A model generated the notes under the pieces. The model saw only the letters and a list, made by a program, of their open reading frames with translations. It was not told where the DNA came from and searched no databases. From NCBI GenBank assembly GCA_005408345.1, contig SEMN01000032.1, positions 226,001 through 290,000 of the forward strand: a stretch of DNA of 64,000 nt, written 5' to 3'. This DNA comes from Macquaria australasica (lineage: Eukaryota; Chordata; Actinopteri; Centrarchiformes; Percichthyidae). Of the stretch, positions 1 through 29,938 are shown piece by piece. The first letter of the stretch is position 1. Every line of letters starts with the position of its first letter. The translations under genes were made by a program, and so were the position numbers.

Positions 1-1538
1 AAAAAACCCAAAACAGAATCTCAATTTCAGAGACTGCCATGCTGCGGATTAAAGGCCCAGTCTAAAACTTTCCCCAAGCCAAGGGGAACTGATAAAAGAC
101 CAAGGCCTACAGTATTTTTCTGCGATCGCTTGAAAGATGTTATCAGTTACTCAAACAGTAAAATAACAACTTCAACCTCTATGAGCAATTTTCTCTGTGA
201 CAGAAAAATCTTGCATGTTGCGATCCTTTCCATTGAAGTGACAGCAGTATGAACACGTGCGCATGTGAACACACATGCACACACATATAAATCTATCCCG
301 TTCGTTCTGCAGATAGAGGCATGTCTGCAGAATAACAATGTCTATAAAAGGTTTAGTTTACACATCGCTTCCCAGCTGAGCCATCCGCCATTAGAGTGTG
401 AGATGAGCGGCTCCATGGCTGAGCTTATCGGGTCTAGTGTGACAATCTGTTATGCATGTGGTGCGGTGCCTGGCCTCACACATCCATCTCAGGCACTGAG
501 CCTCAGCGACGTGTTCTCCACCCCCATCCAAAACATCAATATTTCAACATTTGTACATGGCAAACGTAATTCATAAGCACTGAGACAAACAGTGACACAG
601 ATGCACTCATACATGCAGTTACTGACACACAAATACACTCGCACACACACACACACAATATCCACCCATGCATTTTCCCAAAATATGCTCCACACCACAG
701 AGAAACACAAACATCTGCACAACCATCACATGCACATGCATAAATACGGAGCTGCAGAAACCCAACACATGCCATGCATGGGCACATACATGCTGTGAAT
801 CAATCAAATGTCTTTGTGTGGGCTGGTAATGAAAATTGTTTATTGCAGTGTTGTGTCTGATTTGTCAATACATTATGCTGTACATATTTAGGCTTATAGT
901 ACATGGATTTGAGAGGCTTGTAGCAAAGTATAGCCACTGATATTAATTTAGATGCACCAGTATCTCCTGAATAATAAACAAAATTTAGAAAAGTTGCACA
1001 CTCAAATGAATTTCATAATGAAACAAACAGTTTTTTCCCCTGCAGCAACAATTTCCCTCCTGAACAAAAAACGTCAGTCAGAGGATTTCAGTATCAGGAC
1101 ATCTATAGATACAAGGATTTATGTATATATGACAGTAAGCTTTATTCCTCTGAGATGTTACACTGTCGAGGCTGCCCGAACCGCATACTCTCTCTAACGT
1201 AATTTGTGTAGTGGTGCACCACAATTCCTTCGTTCCCTTTTGAGAGACCACTAGCTGGCTGCTTCTTTGCTGACACCATGTCTTATGACTCGGCAAGCAG
1301 TCATCATTGCAGCGCTCGGAGGTGAGCCGTCCATTTGTATTCTGAACGTCGCTCGGCACAGATGGCAGACACAATGAGTGGGAGGCCACTGGTGAGGCAG
1401 GTTACCTCTCCTCTGTGCCTGTCGTCTCCCTCCCCCTAACACCCCCACCCCAGTTGAGGCGGAGATTCAGAGTTCTAGTCAGAGTGGGCCAGTGTATGAA
1501 GTGTAATGATGTAGTAACTGTCTGTCTTCCGCTGACAG
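1..1538. other. unc13c intron; no exon seen
   Basis: This is the 3' part of the intron before the first visible unc13c exon. It has a CA-rich stretch near 600-660 and otherwise unremarkable AT-rich sequence. I see no open segment with splice borders that matches UNC13. Confidence 0.6.
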
Positions 1539-17912
<16,374 letters not shown>

Positions 17913-19255
17913 TGTGAACGCAAAAATGCAGTATTAAAAGAGTTGTGTTGTCTTAAGTGAGAGATAAAGAGAAAAGGGAGACAGAGCAGTAGCAACAGTT
18001 GTTCTTTCTGGATAGCTGGAGAATGAGATTGTCCAAAGAGAAGCGAAGGAGGCCCAAATGTGGCGAGGCAGCGAGAGAGAGAGAGATGTGTTTGTTTGTT
18101 TTTGTGCATGTGCGTAAAACATCTGTTGGAATGTTCATTTTAAAACTACAGTATGTACAAGTGTTTACTTACCGTATGCTTACTATTAAGTACTATATTC
18201 TACGAGTTATGTTAACGAGACATGAAATACCTTTTGTACAACATTTAGTCTTTTTGAACAGAGATTTGTTCCAATAAAGTGCCAAACCAGTGAAAAAAAG
18301 AACAAAACCAACGTATATGAATTATGGTGAACTTAGTATGTTTGAAATTTGCTCGATTATTTTGTCCGGTGTGAGTCATTTTCTGACCGTGTGGCGTTTT
18401 GATTGTTGCAAAGTCTTTCATTTTGCACCCTCGTTTTTTGGCTTCACGTTTTTCCACACAGCACTGTTGTGCATGTCCTCTTCTCGGTCATGTCTCTCCC
18501 ATGATTCCACAGTGACCACCGAGCAGGGTCCTGTCCCCTTGCCTTCAAACTGTTTGTATTTTAAGTCGACCTGAAAATAGACCATGTTTTTTTAAATGGC
18601 GATGACTGCTATGTAAACCTTCATAGGTGTTTGTAATTTTATAACCATGACAACAATGACGACAGCCTCCAGTGCTAACAGTCTTAGCAGAAAGGATGGA
18701 AATGTTTTCTTTTTCTTTGGCTTTTTGTTCCTTCTTTTTGGCCATCAGCTTCCAGCCTTTCTGAATGACCACTGTGAACATGAGCTTTGGAAGGCAAGCT
18801 TACATGACATTGCTGACAGTTTGATATTATTGTTTCATATTTTTCCGATAACTTTGTTCCTGATAAACTGCCAAAGTTATATAAAATATTTGTACAAAAG
18901 CAATCCATTACATGTATGAAGATATATATGTACATGTGATCTATTACTTTTTCAATGCTTAATATTTGATTATTAATAGGGTGGTACTAAGATTTTATTT
19001 TTTTTATTTCCTGTGAAGCTGTTAACCAATATGAAAGTTGCACATGTTACTTTACACATTAGTTATATCAGCTTCTGTCATTGGAATTATTTTTCTTCAT
19101 AAAGGAAAGAGTCTAACATTTGGTAAATATGCAACATTCCTATGTATTGCACTGATGGCGAATTGTATGTCATGTAAATATATTTAGTGAGATATTGTAC
19201 AAAAGTCTACTTTTCTTCAATGTGCATAAAGTATGTGCAAATGTGTTAAAACATC
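17913..19255 (+). other. unc13c 3' UTR with candidate poly(A) signals
   Basis: AT-rich non-coding sequence follows the stop codon without splice structure. AATAAA at 18273-18278 could end a short transcript. The variant hexamer CATAAA at 19225-19230, followed by a GT-rich stretch, could end a longer one. Both ends are inferred, with no transcript evidence. Confidence 0.55.
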
Positions 19256-19947
19256 TGGGTCGTTTTGAACAATTTTCCAGTAAGCATCCCTTTAACTCTT
19301 AGAACGAATGTTTATCATGAAGCTTCAGGTAGCTACAGTAATTAGAACTAACGTGTCAACTACTATTAATACAAACTCACTGCACCTGCTTTCTTGCATT
19401 TTGTGTTGAGATCTACAGTATATAAATGGAAAGAAATCATCTGCTTTTGAGGAACAGTTTGGAAAAGTTTGCATACAATTCTGTCATGTTCGATCTGAAA
19501 TAGCCTTAGTTGTGGTAATAGAACTGTATACATTAGTCAGTCAGAATCAATCAGGAACCAATCGATGCCAGAATTTAAGAAAAAAAATTAAAAAGTTGCG
19601 TTCAATGAAAAAATGATTTTCATTGGTTTGCAGTTATGTTTGCTTCCATGGTGGGTATTTTAGGTTGATAACCAGCATGACCACTGTGAAAATGATATAA
19701 CCTCTTAAAAGAGCACTCCAACGATTTAGCATAACTCTTATAACATTGTTGGAGTCGAGATGGACAGTAAAAAACAAACAAAAAAAAAAGGATCAAAACC
19801 GATGCATCAGAACCAGAGATATGTTTTTTTTAATTCCATGCATTCTTCATCCTTATCAAAGCCTGAGTCCTACATTACCCACAATGCAACTCGACCACTG
19901 ACAGTTTGCTGAAAGATTCGGGTGTGTTATGCTAGTAGCGGCTAACG

Positions 19948-20696
19948 TATGGAGTTAATTTTGTGTCTTTATTATGCAATCAAAAAATAGGTTTGACAGC
20001 AAAATTATTTACACTGCAATCAAAAAATGGTTTAGTTTTGCTTGCAAATCCAAAAGTTTTGCTTGCGGTTCAGCTGAATTCCGTGGGCAGGACCTACGCT
20101 GAAAGACGCAAGACACGTTTCTATTGGCCAGTCTCGATCGGAGTGACAGCTTGGCAACATCCGCAGTCAGTTAACGAGAGAGGGTGTTTTGAACTCATGG
20201 AGAAGGAGACCGGAGAAACTCAATGCGCATGAATGTTTCTTTACACATAACCTCCGTCTTAGTGAAAGCAATAATGTTATGTTTGAGCCGGTGCATGTAG
20301 ATTGCTTTTGTTTAACGATCTGTGCTGTTGTAATGGATTAAACAAATGCATATTATTTTGTCAGCCTGTAGCTGCTTGCTTAGCTCAATTAGTTTGTCAC
20401 TCGCACGTTAGCCATGTATTGAAGCCATTGTCACCACCAGTAACATCAATAATACCGTGCCACTACACTTTAAATTGGCTACAAGCTGATACAATAATAC
20501 AACACATCACAAATATAAGAAACTCAGGTTAGATCATTGAACACAAATATTCCTGTTAACTAGTAGCTTCAAGCACGGCACCACGTGTGAGTGATTTGCA
20601 AGCAAAACTAAACCATTTTTTTGATTGCAGTGTGAATAATTTTGCTCTCAAACCTATTTTTTGATTGCATAATAAAGACACAAAATTAACTCCATA
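19948..20696. mobile_element. non-autonomous DNA element with ~115-bp terminal inverted repeats
   Basis: The left end (TATGGAGTTAATTTTGTGTC then TTTATTATGCAATC) recurs inverted at the right end, with high identity over about 110 bp. Each arm has two copies of a GCAATCAAAAAAT-like motif. The flanks are GCTAACG (19941-19947) and CCTAACG (20697-20703), a possible 6-7-bp target duplication. No transposase frame lies inside. The element lies just downstream of the unc13c 3' UTR. Confidence 0.75.
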
Positions 20697-22369
20697 CCTA
20701 ACGTAGCCTCAAGCTGCTAGCCTCAAGCAGAGATGAGGAGTGGACTACAGAAGTCTGGTAAGCTCACTTCTTTTCAATTCCCCCAGACCTTTTTTCATTT
20801 TCAGACTTGTAGTCTTCAGACCCAGCCGACGCTGACTCACATGACGTCACTTCTCCCTCTGGAGCCACAAAAAACTTTGCACAATTTTTTTTTCACATAT
20901 CCAGTAGTACTCCCCATGGCCTGACAGACTTTGATGTGTAAATTTGGTGGAGTTTCCCTTCAAGCGTTACAAACATCCCTCAATACACCATGAAGCACAT
21001 TTTGCATCCATTAAACAAATGTTTTAACTTTGTCTTCCAATACTCTTTCAATGGGACATTCAATGGCTAATTGTACACATTGCATGTGAATACACTCAAT
21101 CCCAGAGATAACCTTATTCCAAACTCACACTAAAGAGCATTATGGCATTTTAAAACATGTAAAGAAAATCCATAAAATGAAGGAATCCGGACAGGTGTTT
21201 TAACTATGGGATTGACTGGCCAAGATATATATATTTTTTAGAGTTTTGAGATCCATGGCGATAGACACACTGTGCTGCTGGATAGATAATGTTTCAAGAG
21301 CAATTTCCTCTCCACCTGCTGCAGAGAATTTTCCTAGTGGTGTCTGCACATGGCATCTGAGACATATTTGCCTTTTGATGCGTACTCTTTGGAAAACACC
21401 TAGAGATACTTTCACAAGATACTGTAATCCTTTGCACTGAACATGAAGGCATTACTTAAAGTTTCTCTGTTTTTGTGTGTGTGATTTCATGGTGCCTGAG
21501 ATGAGTGTGCGTGTCTATGGCAGGAAAACAAAAATATGTCACCTGCCAAAACTTTAATGCCACGTTCGTGTCTTTTTATTTGGGCCATCTGTGTTACTTC
21601 AGAGAGCAGTTAATTTCTGGCTAAATGTGAGAATGTAGCCTAAAGCGCAACACAGCGTAAAGCCTTGTACATGACATGGGTAATATTTTAGGGATTTGCA
21701 AGCTGTATAAAAGTAGACAAAGGTCCTTGCTACAATTCAAAATGATACACAAATATTATTTTAAAGAACCACTACTGGAGCCACATTAGCAATAACTTGT
21801 ACTTCAGAGATGACATGACTAACTACTGTTCAACGAAAGCTGATTATTCTAGGCCGTCCATTGGTCAAAAGCCCACACAGTGGATCTAATCACCTGGAAC
21901 CAGGACGCAAGAGGGCCAGACAAAGTAAGTCCATTTATCAGTGTCAACTGTTTTGTCTTTTCTTTTCTGAGATCAACAGAAAAAATGGATGTGAGAGAGA
22001 GCAATAAAGATATGAAGAAACTATAGAAAAGAGATACAGACAGTAAAGGAGTTTAGAGAAAAGGACGGGATAGGTAGGAGATGTTTTTAGTCCTGAGTCA
22101 TAATGCTTAGGGAGATCAATGAAATTCTTTCACTTTGACATGATGACACTGCTCATGTTTAAAAAGTAACATGTTTCCCCACAGGGATTTCATGACTGAC
22201 TAATAATGATACATTTGTGTATTTCTATGTTTTTTAAGTGTACAGTATAATTTGATGTATGAACTACAGAATCTATCAGCCAGTATTTCTGCACTGTAAG
22301 TTCTATTTTTAACCTCCTTTAAACGACAAGGTAACAGAAGTGTACAGATAAGTCACTGTATGTCTAATA

Positions 22370-22548
22370 GACATTTTTCACATTTGACATTTTAGCATGT
22401 CATAGCAGGAAAAGCACATGTGTAACTGATAACATTTAAATGGGACTTACTGGGACACTTGATGGAACTCAGCCATCGTTAATGAAATTTATTTCACCAT
22501 GTGCTTTTCCTGCTATTACAAGTCAAAATGTCTGCTGTGAAAAAGGTC
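22370..22548. mobile_element. short MITE-like inverted-repeat element
   Basis: The left arm (GACATTTTTCACA, then CATAGCAGGAAAAGCACATG) and the inverted right arm (GACCTTTTTCACAGCAGAC, then AATAGCAGGAAAAGCACATG) form imperfect inverted repeats of about 50 bp around a 75-bp core. It abuts the L2-like tail at 22558. Confidence 0.65.
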
Positions 22549-22557
22549 AATTTATCT

Positions 22558-23140
22558 TCAATTCAGTTCAATTCAGTTTTTTTTATATAGCACCATATCA
22601 TAACAAAGTTATCTCAGGGCACTTTTTTGTATAGAGCAGGTCTAGACGACTCTTTGTATTTACAGAGACCCAACAGTTCCCACCATGGGCAGCACTAGGC
22701 GACAGTGGCAAGGAAAAACTCCCTTTTAACAGGTAGAAACCTCGAGCAGAGCCAAGCTCTAGGTGGGTGGTCATCTGCCTCGACCGGTTGGGTTGAATGG
22801 GGGGGGGGCTGCAGGAGGAAAGAGAACATACAGCAGCACAGTACAGTTCCACATAGAGATGTAAAGCAATAGTTGTGGTAATGGTATTAATGATAACACC
22901 AACAGAAATAATACTAAGAGCAATATTATAATAGTAATACTAATAATAAGAGCAATAACAGAAACAGCAGCAGCGGGTGCAGAGCAGGAGCACGGGGGCA
23001 GCAAGCGGCTGCAACCATAGATCCAGACTCTACAGCTCCGGAGGCAGAAATACCTGCAGAAAGCAACAGAAGGAGAGAGGGAGAGAGAAAGAGGAGAGAA
23101 AGCACACAACTACGGGAAGACGTTGAATTAGTAACAAGCA
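22558..23140 (-). mobile_element. L2-like LINE 3' end (5'-truncated)
   Basis: Read on the - strand, this ends in AGTTATGATATGG-type sequence followed by a degenerate GAATT-rich tail, the usual 3' end of an abundant teleost LINE. It matches the + strand copy at 43050-43657 almost throughout, including the CT-rich stretch that translates to a shared frame in both. No reverse-transcriptase part remains here. Confidence 0.75.
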
Positions 23141-23330
23141 TCTTCCATTACATTAGCCAAACAACATAATCACACACACGCAAAAGAAAAACAAACGACG
23201 CCGCACTTTTCTGCTCATGCTAACACACCAGCAAGTAAGACCAATGACAAAGCTGATTTACAAGATCAAAGCTTACAAGCTTTATGAGACAGGCACCACT
23301 TCAGATCTGTCTTCTTCATATCTGCAGACG

Positions 23331-23767
23331 TATTAGCTTAGCTTAGCATATAGACTGGAAACAGGTGAAGCAAGCCCGGGTCTGTCCGAAGGTAACAAAA
23401 TCTACAAGACAGTACAGGTAAAACTTATGATATATTTATTTTTTTAAATAAAAAAAGGGGAAAAGCAACAAGCGGAGACTGCAGGAAGTTAAGCCTACTG
23501 GCCAAGAAATAGTCCGCCATGTAACCCCGTCGTTTTTCAGCTTTGTTTTTGTAGATATGGCGTGTTAATTAGTCATCTAAAGAGGTGCTGGTAGGCAGAC
23601 CTTTAGTTTTGACCTTTGGACAGAGCCAAGCTAGCTGTTTCCTCCTGTTTCCAGTCTTTATGCTAAGCTAACCAGCTGCTGGCTGTAGCTCTGTATTTAT
23701 TGTACAGATATGAGAGTGGTATCAATCTTCTCATCTAACTCTTGGCAAGAAAGCAAATAAGTGTATG
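23331..23767. repeat. dispersed repeat with internal inverted arms (family B)
   Basis: TTAGCTTAGCATATAGACTGG at the left recurs inverted as CCAGTCTTTATGCTAAGCTAA at the right. GTCTGTCCGAAGGT and ACCTTTGGACAGAGCC likewise face each other. It ends with ATCAATCTTCTCATCTAACTC and AAGAAAGC. A degraded relative is at 33790-34080, and a short piece is near 55375-55412. Confidence 0.65.
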
Positions 23768-25054
23768 TTCTTAAAATGTCAAACTAATCCTTTCATAATA
23801 TTTAGCAGTTCTTCTGGTGGTCAAACCTTTAAGGAGAGCTTCCACCAACAACCAAAACTCCTGGGAATTATATTCCTATGTAACGTGTGTTTTGTGTAAC
23901 ATATGAAACATTCAAATTGTGTATTCCAGTAAAATTACTTTTAATTTTGTTATTGCTACAGTAACTACATGTGGTAATTAAGTATGTGTTAAGATATGGT
24001 TAATGATTAGAAAGAATTGTGGTCAGTTAAGATGAATCTTGAAAGAATGGGGAGATAGCAACACGCTAACTCTGATATTTTTGTCCATAAACTGACATTT
24101 TGACATATTGCCTTCTTCAGGATAAAAACACACTTCATCTGAATTTAGTTTATAGGACTGATGATTCAATCAATGACATTACAGGGCAATCAAAATAAAT
24201 AGGTCATTCAACGCCATGAAGTATTAGAATAGCTAATACAACAGCCAATATAATAGCTGTATAATAAGTATAGTAGATACTGGATATTAGATGCCTTTCT
24301 GAAATGAAGGGTATTGAGTGGAGGACAAAGAGATGACATGTTAGAAAAAGAGAAGAGCTGAAGACCGCTGTGTATAATAATTTAAACATTGTCAGCTATT
24401 GAGAATGTCATTTTCACTAACTACAAAAGCCTGTACCATTAATAGGACATCTTTAAATACACACACTGTAGCTAATAGTGTGACATTACAGCGTCACGGC
24501 AACATTTTGTGCCATTTTAATGTGTCTGAAATTAGATTGAATTACATTACAGGAAATTGCATCATCGTTTTCAAAGAAAATTCCCACATGCTGCAATCCC
24601 CCACCCTGCCTGAAATTGTGTGTGCAATTTTTAATCTTCTATTCTTTTCTTTTCCCGAGCCAATTATGCCCGTCACACCAGCTTGTTTCTTCGTCATGTA
24701 TTTAGAAATTGTGGAAGTAGGAAGTTAAAAGAGGAAAGCACACGCAAAAAGAGCAAAGTGTAGCAGGGGGGAGAGGAAAACACTCTCGCTTTTGCACTCC
24801 CAGAAAGGAGGGAAAACAGAGGACAACACTAACCTGACTCATCCTACAGTTAGAGCTGCCAAGATGCAAAAATTACATCAACTCTGACTTCCACAACCTT
24901 GACCTCTCATTTGCATATTGTCGACTCCTCCAGGAATTTTTAGTCATCATCTGCGGCACATTTCAAAGGACAAACTGATTCTGATCTCTGAGGATGAGCT
25001 GGTTGATATAATTTATGGTAAGATGACAACCATGTTGTTAACCTCATGGTCCTA

Positions 25055-25056
<2 letters not shown>

Positions 25057-25098
<42 letters not shown>

Positions 25099-25117
25099 CG
25101 TGTGTGTGTGTGTGTGC
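25057..25117. repeat. (TG)n microsatellite
   Basis: A TG run of about 60 bases with two TGCG interruptions. Open frames across it on either strand are artefacts. Confidence 0.95.
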
Positions 25118-26250
25118 ACGAGTACACACCCAGTCTGGCAAGCAGCAGATCTAGGCAGCTGATTTCTCTTACTACTACTTTGGATTAAAGTACTAAAATA
25201 AAGCCTAAAGATGAATGCGGGGGCAGCTAATTGAGCATATGACAGGAGGATTAAACAGCAGTGAAGCTCAACAAGAGGACGATACATTATCCAGAAGTTA
25301 TGGGCCACAGGAACATGTCCATCTGTGTGATAATGTAATGCAGCCAGCTGTTATGTATGAGTAACAGCCCAACAGACATGAAGCATCCAACCTGGTCTTT
25401 TCTGTGTCCTTCAAAGCAGAGGGCTGTTTATTCTTCAGGGGAAGATTGATGAAGCTCACCTCAAGGGAGGGATAAGTCATTCACAGCAGGATGTTTTTCA
25501 AGATCCAAACTGGTGGATTTCTAACCTTCAGGCCTACATCTATAAATCTGATATTAAAGGTATTAACTTCAAATTATCTGATTAAAATGATTTGATATCA
25601 CTGCTTCATGTAATACGATACTGCAGGATGCAAGAGAAGACGACCTGATCCGGTTCTACACAGAATAAAATAGTTTAATCAAATGCAATTAGAATACAAT
25701 GAAACACAATGCAATGCTAAATTAAAACACAACATAAAAAGGGCCAATATTGTACGACATGGCTTAGTTAAATAGAATACCTATTTTACTGCATCTGATT
25801 CCTCCAGCGTAAGTTATCTAAAGGGAAACCTATTTAAATATATTGCTACTGAAGGTATGCATATGACTGTTATTTTGATTATCCTGTGGACTTGAATTTC
25901 AACACACTTTAATGATTCGAATATATTATGACCTTCAGGATAAACAAGACTTTATACCTGTTGGGATTGTTGGAAGATATTTAGCTTGAGACCCGTTATG
26001 TGCAATGATATATTATATTATTATTATAGTACTGCAGTAAGAAGGAATGTGGTAAGAGCCTGATATTCCAGGTAGATTTCAGTAACCAAGTGGGTTGTAT
26101 GTGAATATTTATATTTATGAAAAACTAGTTTATACATTAAAGTTGTAAAATTGAGTACACCACCAGATCATTTTGATTTGTCATAGCATGAAAAGCACCA
26201 GTTTAGAGGCTCTGGACAACTACGTAGGTGTTCATTTATTCTAGCAAATA

Positions 26251-26643
26251 GATCTTTTTCAAAGCAGGAATATTAACTTGTCAAACACAGGTAGCTAATG
26301 GCTGCGTCTCTTTAAGGTGTTCCAGAGCAAGGTTCACTGTGCATATATAGTGCACTACATTTATCCTCCGTCATTTTGTTTGAGTGTGCTAATTCTGAAA
26401 TTAAGTTTTATTCACTACATAGCGCCCTGCAAAACTTCTCACAATGGAATGAACAAAGTCCATGACATGTTCACATTTTCATACATTCTCATTTAGGTGT
26501 GCTGTTAAGCCGGACCAGTGAGCCAGCATGCACCACTCCAGGGCAGTAGCACTGGCACACCTAAATGGAATGCAGCCTTGATTAATGTTATTTGTTACAC
26601 CTGTGTTTGACAAGTGAGAAAGAATGTCTGCTGTGAGAAAAGT
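26251..26643. mobile_element. MITE-like element related to the one at 22370
   Basis: The left end (CTTTTTCAAAGCAGG then AACTTGTCAAACACAGGT) is mirrored by the right end (ACCTGTGTTTGACAAG then GCTGTGAGAAAAG). Just outside, 26170-26202 carries a GTCATAGCATGAAAAGCACC piece of the same family, suggesting a nested or duplicated insertion. An inner pair, AGGTGTGC and GCACACCT, also faces inward. Confidence 0.5.
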
Positions 26644-27128
26644 CTGTGTTGTAACTTTCCAGCCCCTGCATTACACTTCCTGGGATTCATTACACTACGA
26701 ATGGTGTAATGTGTTACTCTGCAGCTGTATCATACTTATCTTGTTCATCTTATTCTTCAGATGTATTAACCTTGAGAAAACCCGAAGTTGCTGCAGATTA
26801 CAATTACAGTAACTACCTTTAAATCTAGGCAACTCGTTTTACTTTATTTTCGTCCTTTTCTCTCTTGAAAGCGGAGTTTCCCAGCCGGATCCACTCACAC
26901 GCTGTCCACTGTCGCTGTGACAAGTCGTCCAGGTCTGCACCCCACTTCATCTCCCCACGGCTCTCCCCCTCCCTCTCCATCACTGCCGTTTGGTGCTTCT
27001 CCTTTTCTCCTCTCGCTGCTTTAATAAATCATCAGGACCATGTGTCTGGAGAGCTTTGTGTGTGTGTGTGCCATATACAGTATGTGCTGTAAGAAAGATA
27101 ACATTGTGTGACCTGCATGTGGATGTTC

Positions 27129-27130
<2 letters not shown>

Positions 27131-27172
<42 letters not shown>
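27131..27172. repeat. (TG)n microsatellite
   Basis: A pure TG run of about 42 bases. Confidence 0.95.
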
Positions 27173-27173
<1 letters not shown>

Positions 27174-29880
27174 TGTCCCCATGAACTATATACATAGTAT
27201 GCCCTGCCCTCTCTCCCTAACCAATCTGGCTGAGTGTAATTACAGCTCTATGTGTCTCAGTGGGCATGTGAAGGCTGCTCCTCCTCCTGCCATTAAAGAG
27301 AGGGAAAGCAGGACTACAGTCACAATGGGGAAGTAAGAGCCAGCCATTAAACCACAGAGGTGGACACTATACTTGTTGAGCACTAAGTAACGCACCACCC
27401 TAAAGGCACAAGGTGGGATCTTATGATGATTAGACACGGCGAGGGATCGCTGCAGCGACCTCTGTAACGGTGTGCGGAACAACAGGGCTACCGTTTCTAC
27501 CCTGATAGATGAGATGTTGAACTGAACCATGACACTGAGCAGCCAGCCGTTAGCGTGTAGTCGGCACAAACAATGCTGTAATTGCCTCTGCTGGTTGACA
27601 GTTTTATAGCAAACACACATGACAACAAGGGAGGGGGAAACATAATTTATTTCCCTCTGCGATACAGTCATCTGGGGGTAGTTTTCAATTGACTGCGCAC
27701 AGTTTCATTTTGCAGCTTTTGATTAAAAGGAAGTGCCTGCATCTAGAATCTGGTCGCCAGATCGCTCAAATGGCAAGTATATCACTTTGATTTGACAAAT
27801 CATTACATTCGAAAGCCCGGAGCTGTCCTATCCCTATCAGGCTTTTTTTTTCAAAAACAGCTCAATTGGGCCCCTGAAACAGTAAATATCTCTTGTTTTG
27901 TTCCAGAGCTCTGGGGCCTCTGAATCATTTGTGTGGTGGCCCTAAGTACTTTGCATGAAGCTTTAGTTAAGAGGTAAATAAATTCTGTGAGAGTTTCTCC
28001 CTGTCTTTGCCTAAAGAATAACCAGAGTTGGGTTGAAATATGCTTCTGTCTGCACTGGGCCACTGACACACAGCAAAACACAACAGAGGCATTATTCGTA
28101 TTCCTCACTCGTAAATCACCTGCATGATTTCAAAGAGAGAACAAAGGACATGGCTAGCACAGCAAGCATCTACCCCACTCCATCTTTATCTCATGGGAGT
28201 CCACAGAAAGCCTCTCAGAAAATGCCAACTGCACCGTAATATATACAGTTGTTTTCCTACTGCTGCGGTCAGTGAACGCAGTGTTCATTCAAATCTAAGA
28301 GAAAGCAAATGTTTTCCATGTTATGCCCAATAAATGCATGTCTCACGAAATGACGTCAAACACATATTCATGTTCAGGGATGTCTTCTCAGCGGTATGTG
28401 CACAACATACATCTCTAGGACTCACATTGTTTTATACTCTGCTCAAAGATGGTTAGCCATGGGGGGCATGATGGTTTGGCTGTTGTGGTGATGGAGTTCA
28501 TAGCTCTCTGGTAACAGTCTCTCTTACTGTAAAGCCAATCTGCCAGCCCCCCCATATACTGTGGACAATAATCTATGTGCAACAATGCTTTGACGGCAGC
28601 GAGAGCTCAGTGCGCTGCAGGTAGTAGGTCTGAGAGAAGGAGGGATTGAGGGAGGAGAGTCCTCCAGCAAGGCCATCTGTTCATGTGTAATTACAGCTTT
28701 TGGCCTCAGTTGAATCTCTCTCTGCTCAGTCTGAATCCAGGGCCCTCTGACCAACCTATAGCCTGGCTGTGAGGTAAATGCTGGCTCTGTCTCCTGCACC
28801 GCAGCTTACATGGTTTTAAGTCAGGAGTGAGCTGTTAAATACCTCTCTAGCTGACTGGATTTGAGCATGAGGGAACTCTGGAAAGGAAAAAAGAAAATCA
28901 GACAGTGGTTTATCATTTAAGACAAGAGACAATGTCTTTACAATGTGGTTTATGGGCTATTTGTTCTGACAATTTATATGACAAATAGCTTATTTACAGT
29001 TGTTTCCAGCCACCAACCATTAAGATCCCCTCTGCTATTTTCTGTCACGGCTAAGGTAGCGTCGTGGACGACCTGCTTATAATGTTTGTAATGTCACATA
29101 AAATTCTGTGTAACATGAGGGCTGTCCAACGTGTTAATGTAAATTACATGTGGAGGCGCTTGCCGCCTCGCAAATCCCCCATAGCTTCATGGAGTGGAAC
29201 ATAATCTTATATGCAGGCACTCAGCCATAGCTGTTGCACGGTGACAGTTTTGCTATTAATCATAATCAGTGGAATAACTCCACTTTTCACACGTCATTCA
29301 CACACTGTATGCAAGTTGCCCATTTTCTCAATGACATACGGTGCGATGGCTTTTCTTTCTTCTTTTTTTTTTGCATGTGTGTATATTTGCTTACTGGGTT
29401 AAGTGTATATTTGTATATGCATGAGTATGTCTCTGTGTGGGTGTGTGTTTGTGTAGCATGACTTTTGGGATTCGGGCAGGTTGTCAGACTGCAAATATCA
29501 GCAGTGACAGTTTAAGACGTACAACTTCCTTGTGGCTACATCTCCCACTCTGACCATCAATAATCAGGCAGGGACGTACTGCCCAGTTGGAAGGCAGGCT
29601 GTGTCTCGGTTTCGACATTAGGTCACCACAGTCTGCCCCTGTTTCTGTCCAGACTGCAGAGTACAGAGGAAAGCCCCGTGGCAGATGGTCAGAGAGAGGG
29701 GTTTCATTACTTTCCACCAAATGTGCTTAAGTGTCTGTGATTCTCTGAACGGACATGTGGCACTACAGCGTCCCCAGCCATTTATTCTAAACTCCACAAG
29801 TCAAACTTAGAGAAAAAAACAAAAAACAAAACTAGCACTACTATATAATATAGATTGAATTTACAACATGTACAAATACA

Positions 29881-29938
29881 AATAACAAATGTCAACCTCA
29901 TGTACAATGGTTTGTACATGAGGTTGACATTTGTTATT
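29881..29938. repeat. perfect hairpin, 27-bp arms, 4-nt loop
   Basis: The arms 29881-29907 and 29912-29938 are exact reverse complements (AATAACAAATGTCAACCTCA... facing ...GAGGTTGACATTTGTTATT), separated by TGGT. The right arm is the edge of a family A repeat. The left arm is an inverted copy of that edge. Confidence 0.97.

Larger units (their letters stand above)
23768..29880. other. intergenic stretch with no gene seen
   Basis: Apart from the microsatellites and the MITE listed separately, this is ordinary AT-rich sequence. No open frame has splice borders or a recognisable domain. The 27690-27790 segment looks less repeat-like than its neighbours and could be conserved, but this cannot be judged without an alignment. 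Confidence 0.5.

Noticed and set aside
22771..23141. Leu/Ser-rich frames resembling membrane proteins, also at 43053-43438
   Set aside because: They lie in the CT-rich 3' UTR of an L2-like LINE present in two copies, so they are not genes.
24918..25308. Open frames with poly(Cys-Val) or poly(His-Thr)
   Set aside because: These are translations of a (TG)n microsatellite.
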